Assembly (NCBI GenBank): GCA_963791635.1 | Contig: CAWBTC010000017.1 | Coordinates: 620,001-684,000 of the forward strand | Length of the DNA stretch: 64,000 bases | Direction of reading: 5' to 3' | Origin: VFMC01 sp963791635 | Lineage (GTDB): Bacteria; Actinomycetota; Acidimicrobiia; Acidimicrobiales; Ilumatobacteraceae | In this document: positions 10,317-18,490 of the stretch, piece by piece | Numbering within the stretch: position 1 is the stretch's first letter | Layout of the letters: each line of letters starts with the position of its first letter | Made by a program: the position numbers and the translations under genes | The notes under the pieces: model-generated | Database searches by the model: none | The model's input: only the letters and a program-made list of their open reading frames with translations | Told to the model about the DNA's origin: nothing

Positions 10317-10453
10317 GCCCCGGCTCCCGCAATCGGCTAAACCGTCGCTGGCTCCTCCGGGGCTCTACTTCCTCGGGCTCAAGACGCCCGAAGCAACTTC
10401 AGTATGCCGAACCAGGGTCGCGATCGCAAGCGTTGGCGTTCGTGACGGGGCCC

Positions 10454-10506
10454 GACGCGCAGAACCCGGTTCCCCCACCTGCGGGTGGGCAACCGGGTCC
10501 ACTTCC
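10454..10506 (+). repeat. Hairpin module copy 1
   Basis: 53-nt core. The outer stem ACCCGGTT pairs with AACCGGGT. The inner stem CCCACC pairs with GGTGGG around loop TGCG. A CC/C internal loop separates the two stems. Confidence 0.8.
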
Positions 10507-10575
10507 CACGGCGCTGGCCGTGAGCGTCCCACGCTTCGTCCAGTGGCCGCCGGTTCGCAAGTGAGTTGGACCGCC

Positions 10576-10628
10576 GACGCGCAGAACCCGGTTCCCCTGC
10601 CATCCGGCAGGCAGCCGGGTCCACTTCC
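10576..10628 (+). repeat. Hairpin module copy 2
   Basis: 53-nt core. The outer stem is ACCCGGTT with AGCCGGGT, where an A-to-G change leaves a G-T (G-U) wobble. The inner stem is CCTGCC with GGCAGG, loop ATCC. Both inner-stem changes relative to copy 1 are compensated on the other strand. Confidence 0.8.
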
Positions 10629-10705
10629 ACAAGGTACTCACCCGAGGCTCTCCCAGTATCCGCGCCGTTGACCGCTACCGCAAGACGGAAACGCCGGCGA
10701 GCAGG

Positions 10706-10758
10706 TGCGCGCAGAACCCGGTTCCCCTACCATCCGGTAGGCAACCGGGTCCACTTCC
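10706..10758 (+). repeat. Hairpin module copy 3
   Basis: 53-nt core. The outer stem is ACCCGGTT with AACCGGGT. The inner stem is CCTACC with GGTAGG, loop ATCC. It differs from copy 2 by a compensated G-C to A-T change in the inner stem. Confidence 0.8.
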
Positions 10759-10932
10759 AAGGGCGCTTGCCCGAGGCACAGCCAGCATGCACCTGGGGTA
10801 TGCGACTCGCAAGCCGATTTGGCGATTGACGTTGCCAGGCGTGCAGATCGGCGGTTGCCCGCTCGCTGAGAGCCGCCGAAGCGGGATGCGAGTCGGGGTC
10901 CGCGGCGCTTGGCGATCGGCAAGGATGTCCCT

Positions 10933-12496
10933 GTGGGCAGCGAACCGATGACACCAAGTCTGGCGGAGCTGGTCTCGACGCTGTCCATCGCCTCGGACCT
11001 GGGGATGGGTCGCCCGGTCGAGCGGGTACTTCGCCAAACGGTGATCGCCATGCGTCTGGCCGAGGTAGCGGGTGTGGATCCGACGGTCCGGGCCGCCACC
11101 TACTACACGTCGCTGCTCACCTGGGTCGGCTGCGCCACTGACACCAGCGACCTCGCCGTCCTCTTCGGCGACGAGGAGGGGCTCTATGCCGACACCCACG
11201 ACGACGACCTCACGCCGATGGCGATGGGCATGTTCGTGGTCCGCCACCTCGGGCGTGGTGGCCCAGCGTTGCGACGCGTCGGGATGGTCGGGCGCTTCCT
11301 AGCGACCGCGGGACGGTCGGTGCAGAAGGTGATGGAGGCGCATTGCGTGGCCGCCGGGGACTTCGCCGACCGCCTCGGTCTGGGGGACGACGTGCGCACG
11401 CCGCTCCTGCAGGCCTTCGAGCGCTGGGACGGCAAGGGCGTGCCGGGAAAGGTCGGGAGCGAGCAGGTCGCCCCTGCCATCCGGCTGGTCCACCTTGCCG
11501 ACAACGTCGAAGCGTTCCACCACGCGGGTGGCGCCGAGGTGGCCATCGCCGTGGCGCGCGAGCGGCGGGGCACGCAGTTCGACCCTGAACTGGTCGATTG
11601 CTTCTGCGACCATGCCAACGCGATTCTCGACAACCTCGCCGAGCTGTCGGCGTGGGACGAGGTCATCGCTCTCGACCCGTCGCTGGGCGTACCGATGGAC
11701 GACGACTTGTTCGACGAGGCGCTGGCCGCGTTCGGTGACTTCGCCGATCTCAAGGACCCGATGCGAACCGGTCACAGTCGCGGCGTCGCCTCCCTGGCCG
11801 GCGGCGCCGCTTCGTTCCTCGGCCTGCCGCCGGATGAGGTGGCAAACATCCGGCGCGCCGGCTGGCTCCACGACGTCGGCGTCATCGGCGTGTCCAGCAC
11901 CGTGTGGACGGAACCAGGTCCGTGGTCGGTCGGACCAGCGCGAGCGGGCCCGGACCCACCCGTACCTCACCGAGCGGATGCTCTCGCGCACCGCGAAGCT
12001 GGGCCGGATCGGGCAGTGCGCAGCTCTGCACCACGAGCGCCTCGACGGGTCCGGCTACCCCAAGGGGTTGACTGCCAGCTCCATCCCGGTCGGCGCTCGC
12101 ATCCTGGCCGCTGCCGACGTCTACGACGCGCTGCGCCAGCCCCGGCGGTACCGGTCGGCGATCGATGCCGATGCGGCCGAGCGGGTGTTGCGCAGCGAAG
12201 TGGCCGCAGGCCGGATCGACGGCGACGCCGTCAACGCGGTGTTGTCCGCCGCAGGGCACCGGGTGCGCCGACGGGCGGGCCTGCCAGGCGGGCTGACACC
12301 GCGCGAGGTGGACGTCATCGTGCAGATGGCCCGGGGTGGATCGAACCCGGAGATCGCCGAGGTCCTCGGCGTGTCTCGGCGCACGGTTGCCTCCCACCTC
12401 GAGCACATCTACACGAAGCTCGGCGTGTCGGGCCGCACGGAAGCGGCGCTGTTCGCCATGCGCCACGGCCTCGTCGAGGAGCCCGCCGGCGACTGA
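10933..12496 (+). CDS. HD-GYP-type phosphohydrolase with C-terminal LuxR HTH (frameshifted)
   Basis: Fusion of a tandem HD-like region to a DNA-binding domain, likely a signal-responsive transcription factor. The first half (about residues 1-250) is a degenerate HD region (RLAEVAGVDPTVRAATYYTS). The second carries HSRG, WLHDVG and, after the break, HHERLDGSGYPKG, the HD-GYP signature. The C-terminus LTPREVDVIVQMARG to TKLGVSGRTEA is a LuxR helix-turn-helix. Near 11925-11935 one extra base (ggtcgg) shifts the frame between VWTEPGPWS and DQRERARTHPYLTERML. GTG 10933 is chosen because AAGGA lies 7 bases upstream; an in-frame TTG at 10909 is possible. It is followed in the same direction by the SnoaL-P450-OsmC-monooxygenase operon, which it may regulate. 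Confidence 0.8.
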
Positions 12497-12576
12497 CCGA
12501 GGTTCTGGAGAAGTTCGGCAGGAACATCGGTCAGCTGACCGATTCGGCGATCGTCCGTCGTCGGTACAACGAACGC

Positions 12577-13005
12577 ATGACCTCCACCCCGATCACCCGG
12601 ACCGATCAGGCGACCACCGATGAGGCGCTCAAGTTCGCCGTCGCCGGCCGATTCATCGATGGACTCGCAGCGCGTGACTTCGACGCCGTCGTCGGCTCGC
12701 TCACCGGTGACGTGGTCTTCCGGGCGTTGCTCCCGAGGAGGGTGCTCGACCTCCAGGGCAGCTCCGCCGTGCGCACGACGTTCGACACGTGGTTCGGGAC
12801 CGCCGAGCGATGGGAGCTGGTCGAGGCGGTCGTCGGCGAGATCGGTGGCCGCGTCCACCTGCGCTGGCGGCTGCGGTTGACCAACCCGGACGTCGGCCCG
12901 GGCACGTACCTGGTCGAGCAGCAGGTCTACGCCGACACCGGACCCGACGGCCGCCTGCGAGACGTCGCCCTCCTCTGCACCGGCTACCTCCGGGATCCGT
13001 CATGA
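12577..13005 (+). CDS. SnoaL/NTF2-like protein
   Basis: A 142-residue cone-fold protein of the SnoaL-like/NTF2 superfamily: ALKFAVAGRFIDGLAARDFDAVVGSLTGDVVFRALLP followed by alternating strands and LRDVALLCTGYL. Members act as small isomerases, cyclases or hydrolases, or as non-catalytic binding proteins. ATG 12577 opens the first gene of the operon, and its stop overlaps the P450 start as ATGA at 13002-13005, so the two are translationally coupled. The substrate is unknown; the pairing with a P450 suggests a step on the same small molecule. Confidence 0.8.
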   Translation: MTSTPITRTDQATTDEALKFAVAGRFIDGLAARDFDAVVGSLTGDVVFRALLPRRVLDLQGSSAVRTTFDTWFGTAERWELVEAVVGEIGGRVHLRWRLRLTNPDVGPGTYLVEQQVYADTGPDGRLRDVALLCTGYLRDPS

Positions 13006-14277
13006 GCGAGCTCGTGTGGGGCGCGTGGGACGACTCCGTCCGCGACGACCCGTTCCCGACGTTCGCCGAGACGCGGCGTCATTGCCCGGTGCAACACGTC
13101 TCGCTGCCCGACGGCTACGACGCCTGGGTAGTGCTCGGCTATGACGCCGCCCGCACGGCACTGGCCGACGAGCGCCTGTCCAAGAACATGGTCGCCGCCC
13201 TCGACCAGGACTCCGACGTGGTGGCAGCAGGGTTGCCCGGACCCGACTTCGCCCACCACATGCTGGCCATGGACGCACCGGACCACGGACGCCTGCGGGG
13301 ACTGGTGGCGGAGACGTTCCGGCCGTCGCGAGTGGCGGCAATGCGACCGGCGATCGAGCGCCTCGCCGACGAGCTGCTCGACGCATTGGCCGCCGAGGGC
13401 CCCGGCACCGTCGTCGATCTGCGCGCCGGCTTCGCCCACCCCCTGCCCTTCGCGGTGATCTGCGAATTGCTCGGCGTGGACGACGACCATCGGCACACCC
13501 TCCACGACGCGTTCGCCGTTCTGCTACGACCATGGCCATCACCCCCGCCGCAGAAGGCGGTCGCCGCGTCCGAGGTCGTGACCGGCGCGCTGCGAGCCCT
13601 CGTCGCACATGCTCGGCCGGACCCAGACGGCGACCTCGTCGCGGTGCTCGTCGACGCTGTCCGTCGTGGCGAAGCGACCGAGCCCGAGGCGTTGTCGTCG
13701 CTGTTCCAGCTCGTGGTCGCCGGTCACGACACGACCAGCAGCCTGATCGGCAACGGCATCGTCGCCCTGCTCGACCACCCGGGCCAGATGGCGGTGCTGC
13801 AACGCGAACCGCGCCTGCTCCCAGGGGCGATCGAGGAACTGCTGCGCTTCACGGCCGCGGTGCCTCACGCCACCTTCCGCGTCACGACCGGGCCGGTCGA
13901 CCTCGGCGGAGTCACGGTTCCGGCCGGCAAGCAGGTGCTGGTCGGCCTCGGCGCCGCCAACCGCGACCCGTCCGTCTTCGCCGATGCCGACACGCTCGAC
14001 GTCACGCGTCGCGGCCGCCGGCACCTGGCCTTCGGTCACGGCCCTCACCACTGCCTCGGCGCACCACTCGCCCGACTGGAGGCCGAGGTGGCCCTCCGCC
14101 GGCTGCTCGATCGCTTCCCCGACCTGCGCCTGGCGGTCCCCCGCGACGAACTCGCCTGGTCGCACGGCGACGGGCTCGTGCTGCGCGGCTTGGCCGAGCT
14201 GCCCGTCGTACTCGGCCCCGACCGGGGCCGCCGTTCGCACATCCACATCACTCGTACAAACAAAGGAGCAACCACAA
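13002..14277 (+). CDS. Cytochrome P450
   Basis: Soluble bacterial class I P450 monooxygenase of about 425 residues. Visible elements are MDAPDHGRLRGLV (C-helix), FAVICELLGV, the I-helix oxygen-activation motif AGHDTTSS, the K-helix ExxR in EELLRF, and the heme loop FGHGPHHCLG with the cysteine ligand at about residue 351. The reading frame has no stop before the OsmC gene: it runs through HIHITRTNKGATT into the OsmC ATG at 14278, which has its own AAAGGAG ribosome-binding site. Either the real stop is lost through an indel or there is a true fusion. In another frame a TGA overlaps that ATG in the usual operon manner (ATGA). No ferredoxin gene is adjacent. Confidence 0.92.
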
Positions 14278-14846
14278 TGACGACCACCACCAGCACCGAT
14301 CGCCCCGTCGACAACGGCGTGAACGTCGAGGCACTTCTCGGCGCACGCGATGCGCTGTCGCAAGCACCCGCTGCAGCGGAGTTCACCTGGAAGGCGACAT
14401 GCACCTGGCAGCGCGGCACTCACAGCCGCTCGACCGTGGACGGCTTCGCCGGCCTCGGCACCGAGCACCGACACACCAGCACCTACAGCTTCGACGTCGA
14501 CCACCCCGAATGCTTCGCCTCCGCCGACAACGGCGCAACGCCGGTCGAGTACGTACTCGTCGGCCTCGCCGGGTGCCTCATCGCCGGCGTGGCCTCCGTC
14601 GCCCAACACCGCGGCATCCAGCTTCGGTCTGTCACCGCGACCGTCGAAGGCGAGATGAACGTGCTCGGCATCCTGGGTGCCGACCCGGACGTGCGCAACG
14701 GGTTCAACCGGATCACCGCCCGGTTCGCCATCGACGCCGACGCGTCTCGCGAGGACCTCGAGGCGCTGCTGGCCCAGTCGCAGAAGCGATCGGCCGTCTT
14801 CGACGTGGTGACCAACCCGACCGACGTCGTCGTCGAACTGGTCTGA
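14278..14846 (+). CDS. OsmC-family protein
   Basis: A 189-residue OsmC/Ohr-superfamily protein. It has the region TCTWQRGTHSRSTVDGFAGLG, then EYVLVGLAGCLIAGVASVAQHRGI containing the conserved helix cysteine (LAGC), and a C-terminal FDVVTNPTDVVVEL. OsmC proteins reduce organic hydroperoxides through paired cysteines. Here only one typical cysteine is obvious in the core helix (others are TCTW and PECF), so peroxidase activity is uncertain. AAAGGAG sits 8 bases upstream of ATG 14278. The location between a P450 and a flavin monooxygenase suggests protection against, or processing of, oxidised intermediates. Confidence 0.86.
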
Positions 14847-14850
14847 CCAG

Positions 14851-16077
14851 GTGCGGACCACCGCCGTCGTCATCGGAGCCGGCCACGCCGGCCTGGCGAT
14901 GAGCCAGCGACTTGCCGAGCGCGCGGTCGAGCACGTCGTGCTCGACCGCGGTGAGGTCGCCGATTCGTGGTGCACGAAGCGGTGGCCGGGGCTGCGGCTG
15001 CTCACACCCAACTGGATGCTCGGACTGCCCGGCCAACCCGCCGAACACCCCGACCCCGACGGCTTCCTGACCGCGCCCGAGTTCGCCGACCTCGTGCGCG
15101 GTTACGCCCGCCGCATCGCAGCGCCGGTCCGCCCGTACACCATCGTGCGATCGGTGCAGCGGGCCCACCGGGGCTACGAGGTCCGGACGGATGACGGCAG
15201 TTGGCTGACGGACGCGGTCGTCCTCGCCACCGGCGCGAACTCGGTTCCCGTCATCCCCGGCTGCGCTGCGGCCCTTCCGCCGTCGGTCACTCAGCTCACC
15301 GCGTTCGACTATCGCGGCCCGAACTCGATCTCCGACGGCGGAGTGCTCGTGGTCGGCGCATCGGCAACGGGCGTCCAAATCGCCGGTGAGCTGAGGCGCG
15401 CTGGCCACCCGGTGACCTTGGCTGTCGGAGAGCACGTGCGGTTGCCCCGCACGTACCGCGGCCGCGACATCTTCTGGTGGCTGCACGCCATCGGCGTCCT
15501 TGCAGAGCGCCACGACGAGGTAGATGATCTGGCCCGGGCCCGTCGGCTGCCGTCGCCGCAGCTCAGCGGTGCAGCGGTGCCGGTCGACCTGGCGGCGCTC
15601 GCGGTCGAGGGTGTCCGCCTGGTCGGGCGGCTCACTGCCGTCGACGGCGGGATCGCCCGCTTCTCGGGCTCGCTCCGCAACGTCTGCGCGCTGGCCGACC
15701 TCAAGATGGCCCGCTTGCTCGCTCGCGCCGACGAGTGGGCGAGCAGCGCTGGTCTCGACACCGACCTCCCGCCGCCGGCACGGCCGGACAAGACCCCGGT
15801 CCCGGTCACGCCATGCCTCTCCCTCGAAATCATCGACGGCGACGTTCGCACCGTGGTCTGGGCCACCGGCTTCGGAGCCGACTACTCGTGGCTCGATCTC
15901 CCCGTTCTCGACCGGTGGGGCCGCCTCCGCCACGACGGCGGCGTCGTGACCGATGCGCCTGGGCTCTACGCGCTCGGCCTCCCGATGCTTCGGACGCGTG
16001 CCTCGACCTACATCCACGGTGCTGCAGCCGACACCGAGGAACTCGCTGGCCGATTGGTAGCACACCTCGCTCTCTGA
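14851..16077 (+). CDS. Flavin-dependent monooxygenase (FAD/NAD(P)-binding)
   Basis: A 408-residue flavoprotein of the flavin-containing/Baeyer-Villiger-like monooxygenase superfamily. The FAD dinucleotide motif GAGHAGLAMS is at residues 9-18. The second nucleotide-binding loop VVGASATGVQIAGEL is near 165-180, and a late VVWATGFGADYSWL block marks the family. The start is GTG 14851, 4 bases after the OsmC stop. The terminus YIHGAAADTEELAGRLVAHL is typical of the group. It is the last gene of the SnoaL-P450-OsmC operon. The substrate is unknown. Confidence 0.88.
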   Translation: MRTTAVVIGAGHAGLAMSQRLAERAVEHVVLDRGEVADSWCTKRWPGLRLLTPNWMLGLPGQPAEHPDPDGFLTAPEFADLVRGYARRIAAPVRPYTIVRSVQRAHRGYEVRTDDGSWLTDAVVLATGANSVPVIPGCAAALPPSVTQLTAFDYRGPNSISDGGVLVVGASATGVQIAGELRRAGHPVTLAVGEHVRLPRTYRGRDIFWWLHAIGVLAERHDEVDDLARARRLPSPQLSGAAVPVDLAALAVEGVRLVGRLTAVDGGIARFSGSLRNVCALADLKMARLLARADEWASSAGLDTDLPPPARPDKTPVPVTPCLSLEIIDGDVRTVVWATGFGADYSWLDLPVLDRWGRLRHDGGVVTDAPGLYALGLPMLRTRASTYIHGAAADTEELAGRLVAHLAL

Positions 16078-16169
16078 GCTGAGTAGTTGCGAAGCGCCGC
16101 TCGAACGTTCTCGATGGTCTCGGACCACCCGGCGTGAACATCGCACACCGGGAACTCGCGATCCGTGGT

Positions 16170-16205
16170 ACTTTCCATATCAGTTAATTGAAGCAGATGG
16201 AAAGT
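16170..16205. promoter_or_regulatory. Operator region of ArsR gene: nested inverted repeats
   Basis: The outer perfect inverted repeat is ACTTTCCAT (16170-16178) with ATGGAAAGT (16197-16205). In its spacer, TCAGTTAATTGA (16180-16191) is an imperfect palindrome of the form TCA-N-TTAA-N-TGA. Both lie just upstream of the GGAGG (16208-16212) of the ArsR gene. An autoregulatory operator is inferred from position and symmetry. Confidence 0.5.
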
Positions 16206-16220
16206 TCGGAGGCGGTCCCG

Positions 16221-16586
16221 GTGACAACAGCGAACGCAACGCTCGACGATGCACGGCTCGATGAAACCTTCGCCGCCCTTGCGAACTCGACGCGGCGGGC
16301 GATCCTGGCTCGCCTTGCCGACGGCGAGGCGAGTGTCAACGATCTCGCCGCGCCGTTCGACCTGACGCTCCCGGCGATCTCCAAGCACATCAAGGTGCTC
16401 GAGCACGCCGGGCTCATCACCCGCGGTCGGCGCGCACAATTCCGGCCCTGCACCATCGCCGCCACCCCGATCGCCGAAGTCGCGAGTTGGGCCGAGCAGT
16501 ACCGGCACATCTGGGGTGACCGATTCGACCGCATGGACGACTACGTCCGGACGCTGCAGAACACCCACGACAAGAAAGAGGGATGA
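16221..16586 (+). CDS. ArsR-family transcriptional regulator
   Basis: A 121-residue winged-helix repressor: ETFAALANSTRRAILARLADGEASVNDLAAPFDLTLP, recognition helix ISKHIKVLEHAGLI, then wing TRGRRAQFRPCTIA. It lacks the cysteine-rich metal site of classical ArsR/SmtB, as is usual for members paired with AHSA1 proteins. GTG 16221 is preferred because GGAGG lies 8 bases upstream; in-frame TTG 16188 and ATG 16197 fall inside the putative operator. It is followed after 3 bases by the AHSA1 gene, the common ArsR-SRPBCC pair. Confidence 0.88.
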   Translation: MTTANATLDDARLDETFAALANSTRRAILARLADGEASVNDLAAPFDLTLPAISKHIKVLEHAGLITRGRRAQFRPCTIAATPIAEVASWAEQYRHIWGDRFDRMDDYVRTLQNTHDKKEG

Positions 16587-16589
16587 CCA

Positions 16590-17075
16590 ATGACCGACAC
16601 GAAAGACGTCCAGATCCAACGCACCTTCGACGCACCCATCGACCTCATCTGGGCGATGTGGACCGAACCGGAGCACTTCGCCAACTGGTACGGCCCGATG
16701 GGCGCCAAGATCCCGAAGGCCGACATGGACGTGCGAGTCGGCGGCCGCCGCCACATCGCCATGGAGATGCAAACCCCAGGTGGCCCGATGCAGATGTTCT
16801 TCGTGGGTGAGTACCGCGAGATCGACCCCAAGACTCGTCTCGTCTACACCGAGAGCATGGCCGACGCAGACGGCAACCCGATGACCGCCGAGCAGATGGG
16901 CATGCCCGCTGGCGCGCACATGGAGACCTCGATCGTGGTCGAGCTCGAAGACCTCGGCGACCGCACCAAGATGACCATGACGCATATCGGCGTTCCCGCC
17001 GACTCTCCCGGTGGCCAGGGTTGGGCGATGGCGATCGACAAGATGGAAGCACGAGTCACCGAACTCTGCCGTTGA
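16590..17075 (+). CDS. SRPBCC/AHSA1-domain protein
   Basis: A 161-residue Bet-v1-like hydrophobic-pocket protein: VQIQRTFDAPIDLIWAMWTEPEHFANWYGP at the N-terminus and the closing helix GWAMAIDKMEARVTEL are characteristic of AHSA1-type SRPBCC proteins. The function is generally ligand binding or unknown. It is translated with the upstream ArsR gene (3-base gap, AGAGGGATGA upstream). The 276 bases after it, up to the convergent lipoprotein gene, show no gene. Confidence 0.88.
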   Translation: MTDTKDVQIQRTFDAPIDLIWAMWTEPEHFANWYGPMGAKIPKADMDVRVGGRRHIAMEMQTPGGPMQMFFVGEYREIDPKTRLVYTESMADADGNPMTAEQMGMPAGAHMETSIVVELEDLGDRTKMTMTHIGVPADSPGGQGWAMAIDKMEARVTELCR

Positions 17076-17351
17076 CCAGCGGGCACCACCCCGATCGATA
17101 CGTGACCACGCACCGGCGGTGAGGCTCATCGGGACGCGACGATCGAATCGGCGCGGGTCCACGCCGCGCTGCTGCCGCCCACCCGTACGTGCCTGTTCGG
17201 TCAGCCAACCCGATGGTGGCCCGTCGGAAAGGGCGGACCAAGCGACCGGCACGGTGCAAGATGCCATCCTCGCCGCCGCCTCGTCGGGCGAGGCGGTGGA
17301 TCGGTCGCTGCCGGCCGAAGATCGTCGCTTCCGGACCAGCGGCGCCTGCGA

Positions 17352-18398
17352 TCAACACTGGTCGGCAAGACCGAACACCTCCAACTCGCCGCCGCAGTCG
17401 AACTCCCACCACCACCATCCGGCGCTCAGGCGAACCACTCGCGACTCCGGGTCCGGTTGCGTGATGCGAAGCGCGGTCAACACCTCGCTCCAGCTCTGCA
17501 GTCCGTGACGGTCCCGGTAGTCCAGGAGTGCGGCCCGCGTGCGTGGCCCAGCAACACCGTCCACTGCGACGTCGGCACCGGCGTCATTGAGTGCCCGCTG
17601 CAGATCGGTGACCACCTCCCAATCGAGGTCGCCCTCGAGGCTCACTCCATCGGTGCCGGCGGGCACGTAGAATCCGTTGGGCACGAACGTTCCATCGTTC
17701 CACGCAAGGAACTCGGTCGATGGCATCGTGTCGTCGAGGTCCGCGGCGGTCGTCCCGAGACCGACCCCGTCCGCGGTGGCGAGCCGCGTCGGGACGAGCG
17801 CTGGATCGAAGACGTTCGTTGGCTCGCTCACCTTTCCTGGCCACCACGGACCGAGTGTCACGGTCCACGATGTCAGCAACGGCTCGGGGAACTCCTCGCC
17901 CAGAATGTCGCGGCTGCTGAAGGCGACCAGCAGGCCAGCATCCCGCCACCAGAGCACGTCGCCATCCTCGCACCCCACCATGCCACAGGTGACCAGCATC
18001 GGTCCCTGGGCCGCGTACCGCTCCGGTGGGCCGAGCTGGAGCGTGAGCCACGGCTCGACCTGGCGCCGGGGAGTCATGAACGCGTATGGCCCGAGCCCGT
18101 CGGGGCGGAGCACGACCGGAGCGTCCGACGGGATGGGTGTGGTGACCGGCGAGGAGGTGGATGGCTCGACGACGGACGTGTCCGTCGTGGGCGTGCTCGC
18201 GCTCGTTGAGGGTGCCTGCGTGCTCGATGTAGGCGGGGTGGGTTCAGTCGGTGGCTCGGTCACGATGGTGACACCGGTGGTCGTTGCGACGACCGAGCTG
18301 TCTTGTCCGGGCGCGACGGTCCCGTCCCCGCATGCCGCCGCGACCGATGCGACCGATGCGATCAGGAGCGAGCGAATCGCGAGTCGTCGACGCAACAT
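17352..18398 (-). CDS. Lipoprotein with peptidoglycan-binding-like domain
   Basis: ATG 18398 is preceded by AAGGAGG and opens a signal peptide with lipobox VAAAC. A long Thr/Pro/Ser linker (about residues 30-90) reaches a globular region (GLGPYAFMTPRRQVEPWLTLQLG, with a cysteine pair in TCGMVGC). A C-terminal PG_binding_1-like unit follows (DLQRALNDAGADVAVDGVAG, then RTRAALLDYRDRHGL). The tail is very Trp-rich (GWWWWEFDCGGEL). It is predicted to be anchored in the membrane and to contact the cell wall. The 348-residue product has no recognised enzymatic motif. Confidence 0.78.
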   Translation of the reverse strand: MLRRRLAIRSLLIASVASVAAACGDGTVAPGQDSSVVATTTGVTIVTEPPTEPTPPTSSTQAPSTSASTPTTDTSVVEPSTSSPVTTPIPSDAPVVLRPDGLGPYAFMTPRRQVEPWLTLQLGPPERYAAQGPMLVTCGMVGCEDGDVLWWRDAGLLVAFSSRDILGEEFPEPLLTSWTVTLGPWWPGKVSEPTNVFDPALVPTRLATADGVGLGTTAADLDDTMPSTEFLAWNDGTFVPNGFYVPAGTDGVSLEGDLDWEVVTDLQRALNDAGADVAVDGVAGPRTRAALLDYRDRHGLQSWSEVLTALRITQPDPESRVVRLSAGWWWWEFDCGGELEVFGLADQC

Positions 18399-18490
18399 CG
18401 CTCTGCCCACCTCCTTGCCGGATGGGCCCGCAGATGGTGGCCGGTGACCCGATGGCTCCGGTTCGACTCGATGAGGATGTCGCCCGAATG

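Larger units (their letters stand above)
8637..10815. mobile_element. Probable integrative element remnant: recombinase, DUF3800 gene and hairpin-module array
   Basis: Three linked components lack obvious housekeeping relatives in the window: a tyrosine recombinase, a DUF3800 gene overlapping it, and a tandem array of structured modules immediately downstream. No flanking tRNA gene and no convincing direct-repeat attachment sites were found at 8540-8636 or 10815-10932, so the boundaries are only those of the visible components. It may be a decayed integrated element or a recombinase with its own clustered binding sites. Confidence 0.4.
10315..10815 (+). repeat. Tandem array of about 125-bp modules with covarying hairpins
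   Basis: This fills most of the 616 bases between the DUF3800 and HD-GYP genes; no convincing protein gene is seen there. Three modules start at about 10454, 10576 and 10706 (122 and 130 bp apart). Each has GCGCAGAACCCGGTTCC, an inner stem, a 4-base loop, and AACCGGGTCCACTTCC. Downstream parts are also related (CCCGAGGC ... CCAGTATGC and a GCAAG that begins the next module). A fourth, more diverged unit begins at 10315, where GAGCCCCGG pairs with CCGGGGCTC (10357-10365) and is also followed by YACTTCC. The remaining bases to 10932 contain only a short palindrome TGCGACTCGCA at about 10801. Confidence 0.8.

Noticed and set aside
10315..10365. Simple terminator of the DUF3800 gene
   Set aside because: The stem begins at the stop codon, but no T tract follows and the sequence after it (YACTTCC) matches the repeat modules, so it is listed as a module; termination is not excluded.
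10454..10758. CRISPR array
   Set aside because: Only three repeats, 53 nt long, with spacers of 69 and 77 nt that are themselves related to one another; no cas genes.
10454..10758. Integron attC sites
   Set aside because: The palindrome lacks the RYYYAAC/GTTRRRY core-site order, there are no cassette genes, and the recombinase shows no integron-specific features.
10566..10829. 87-codon open frame over the hairpin array
   Set aside because: Composition follows the repeat; the sequence is Arg/Pro/Ser-rich and changes arbitrarily between modules.
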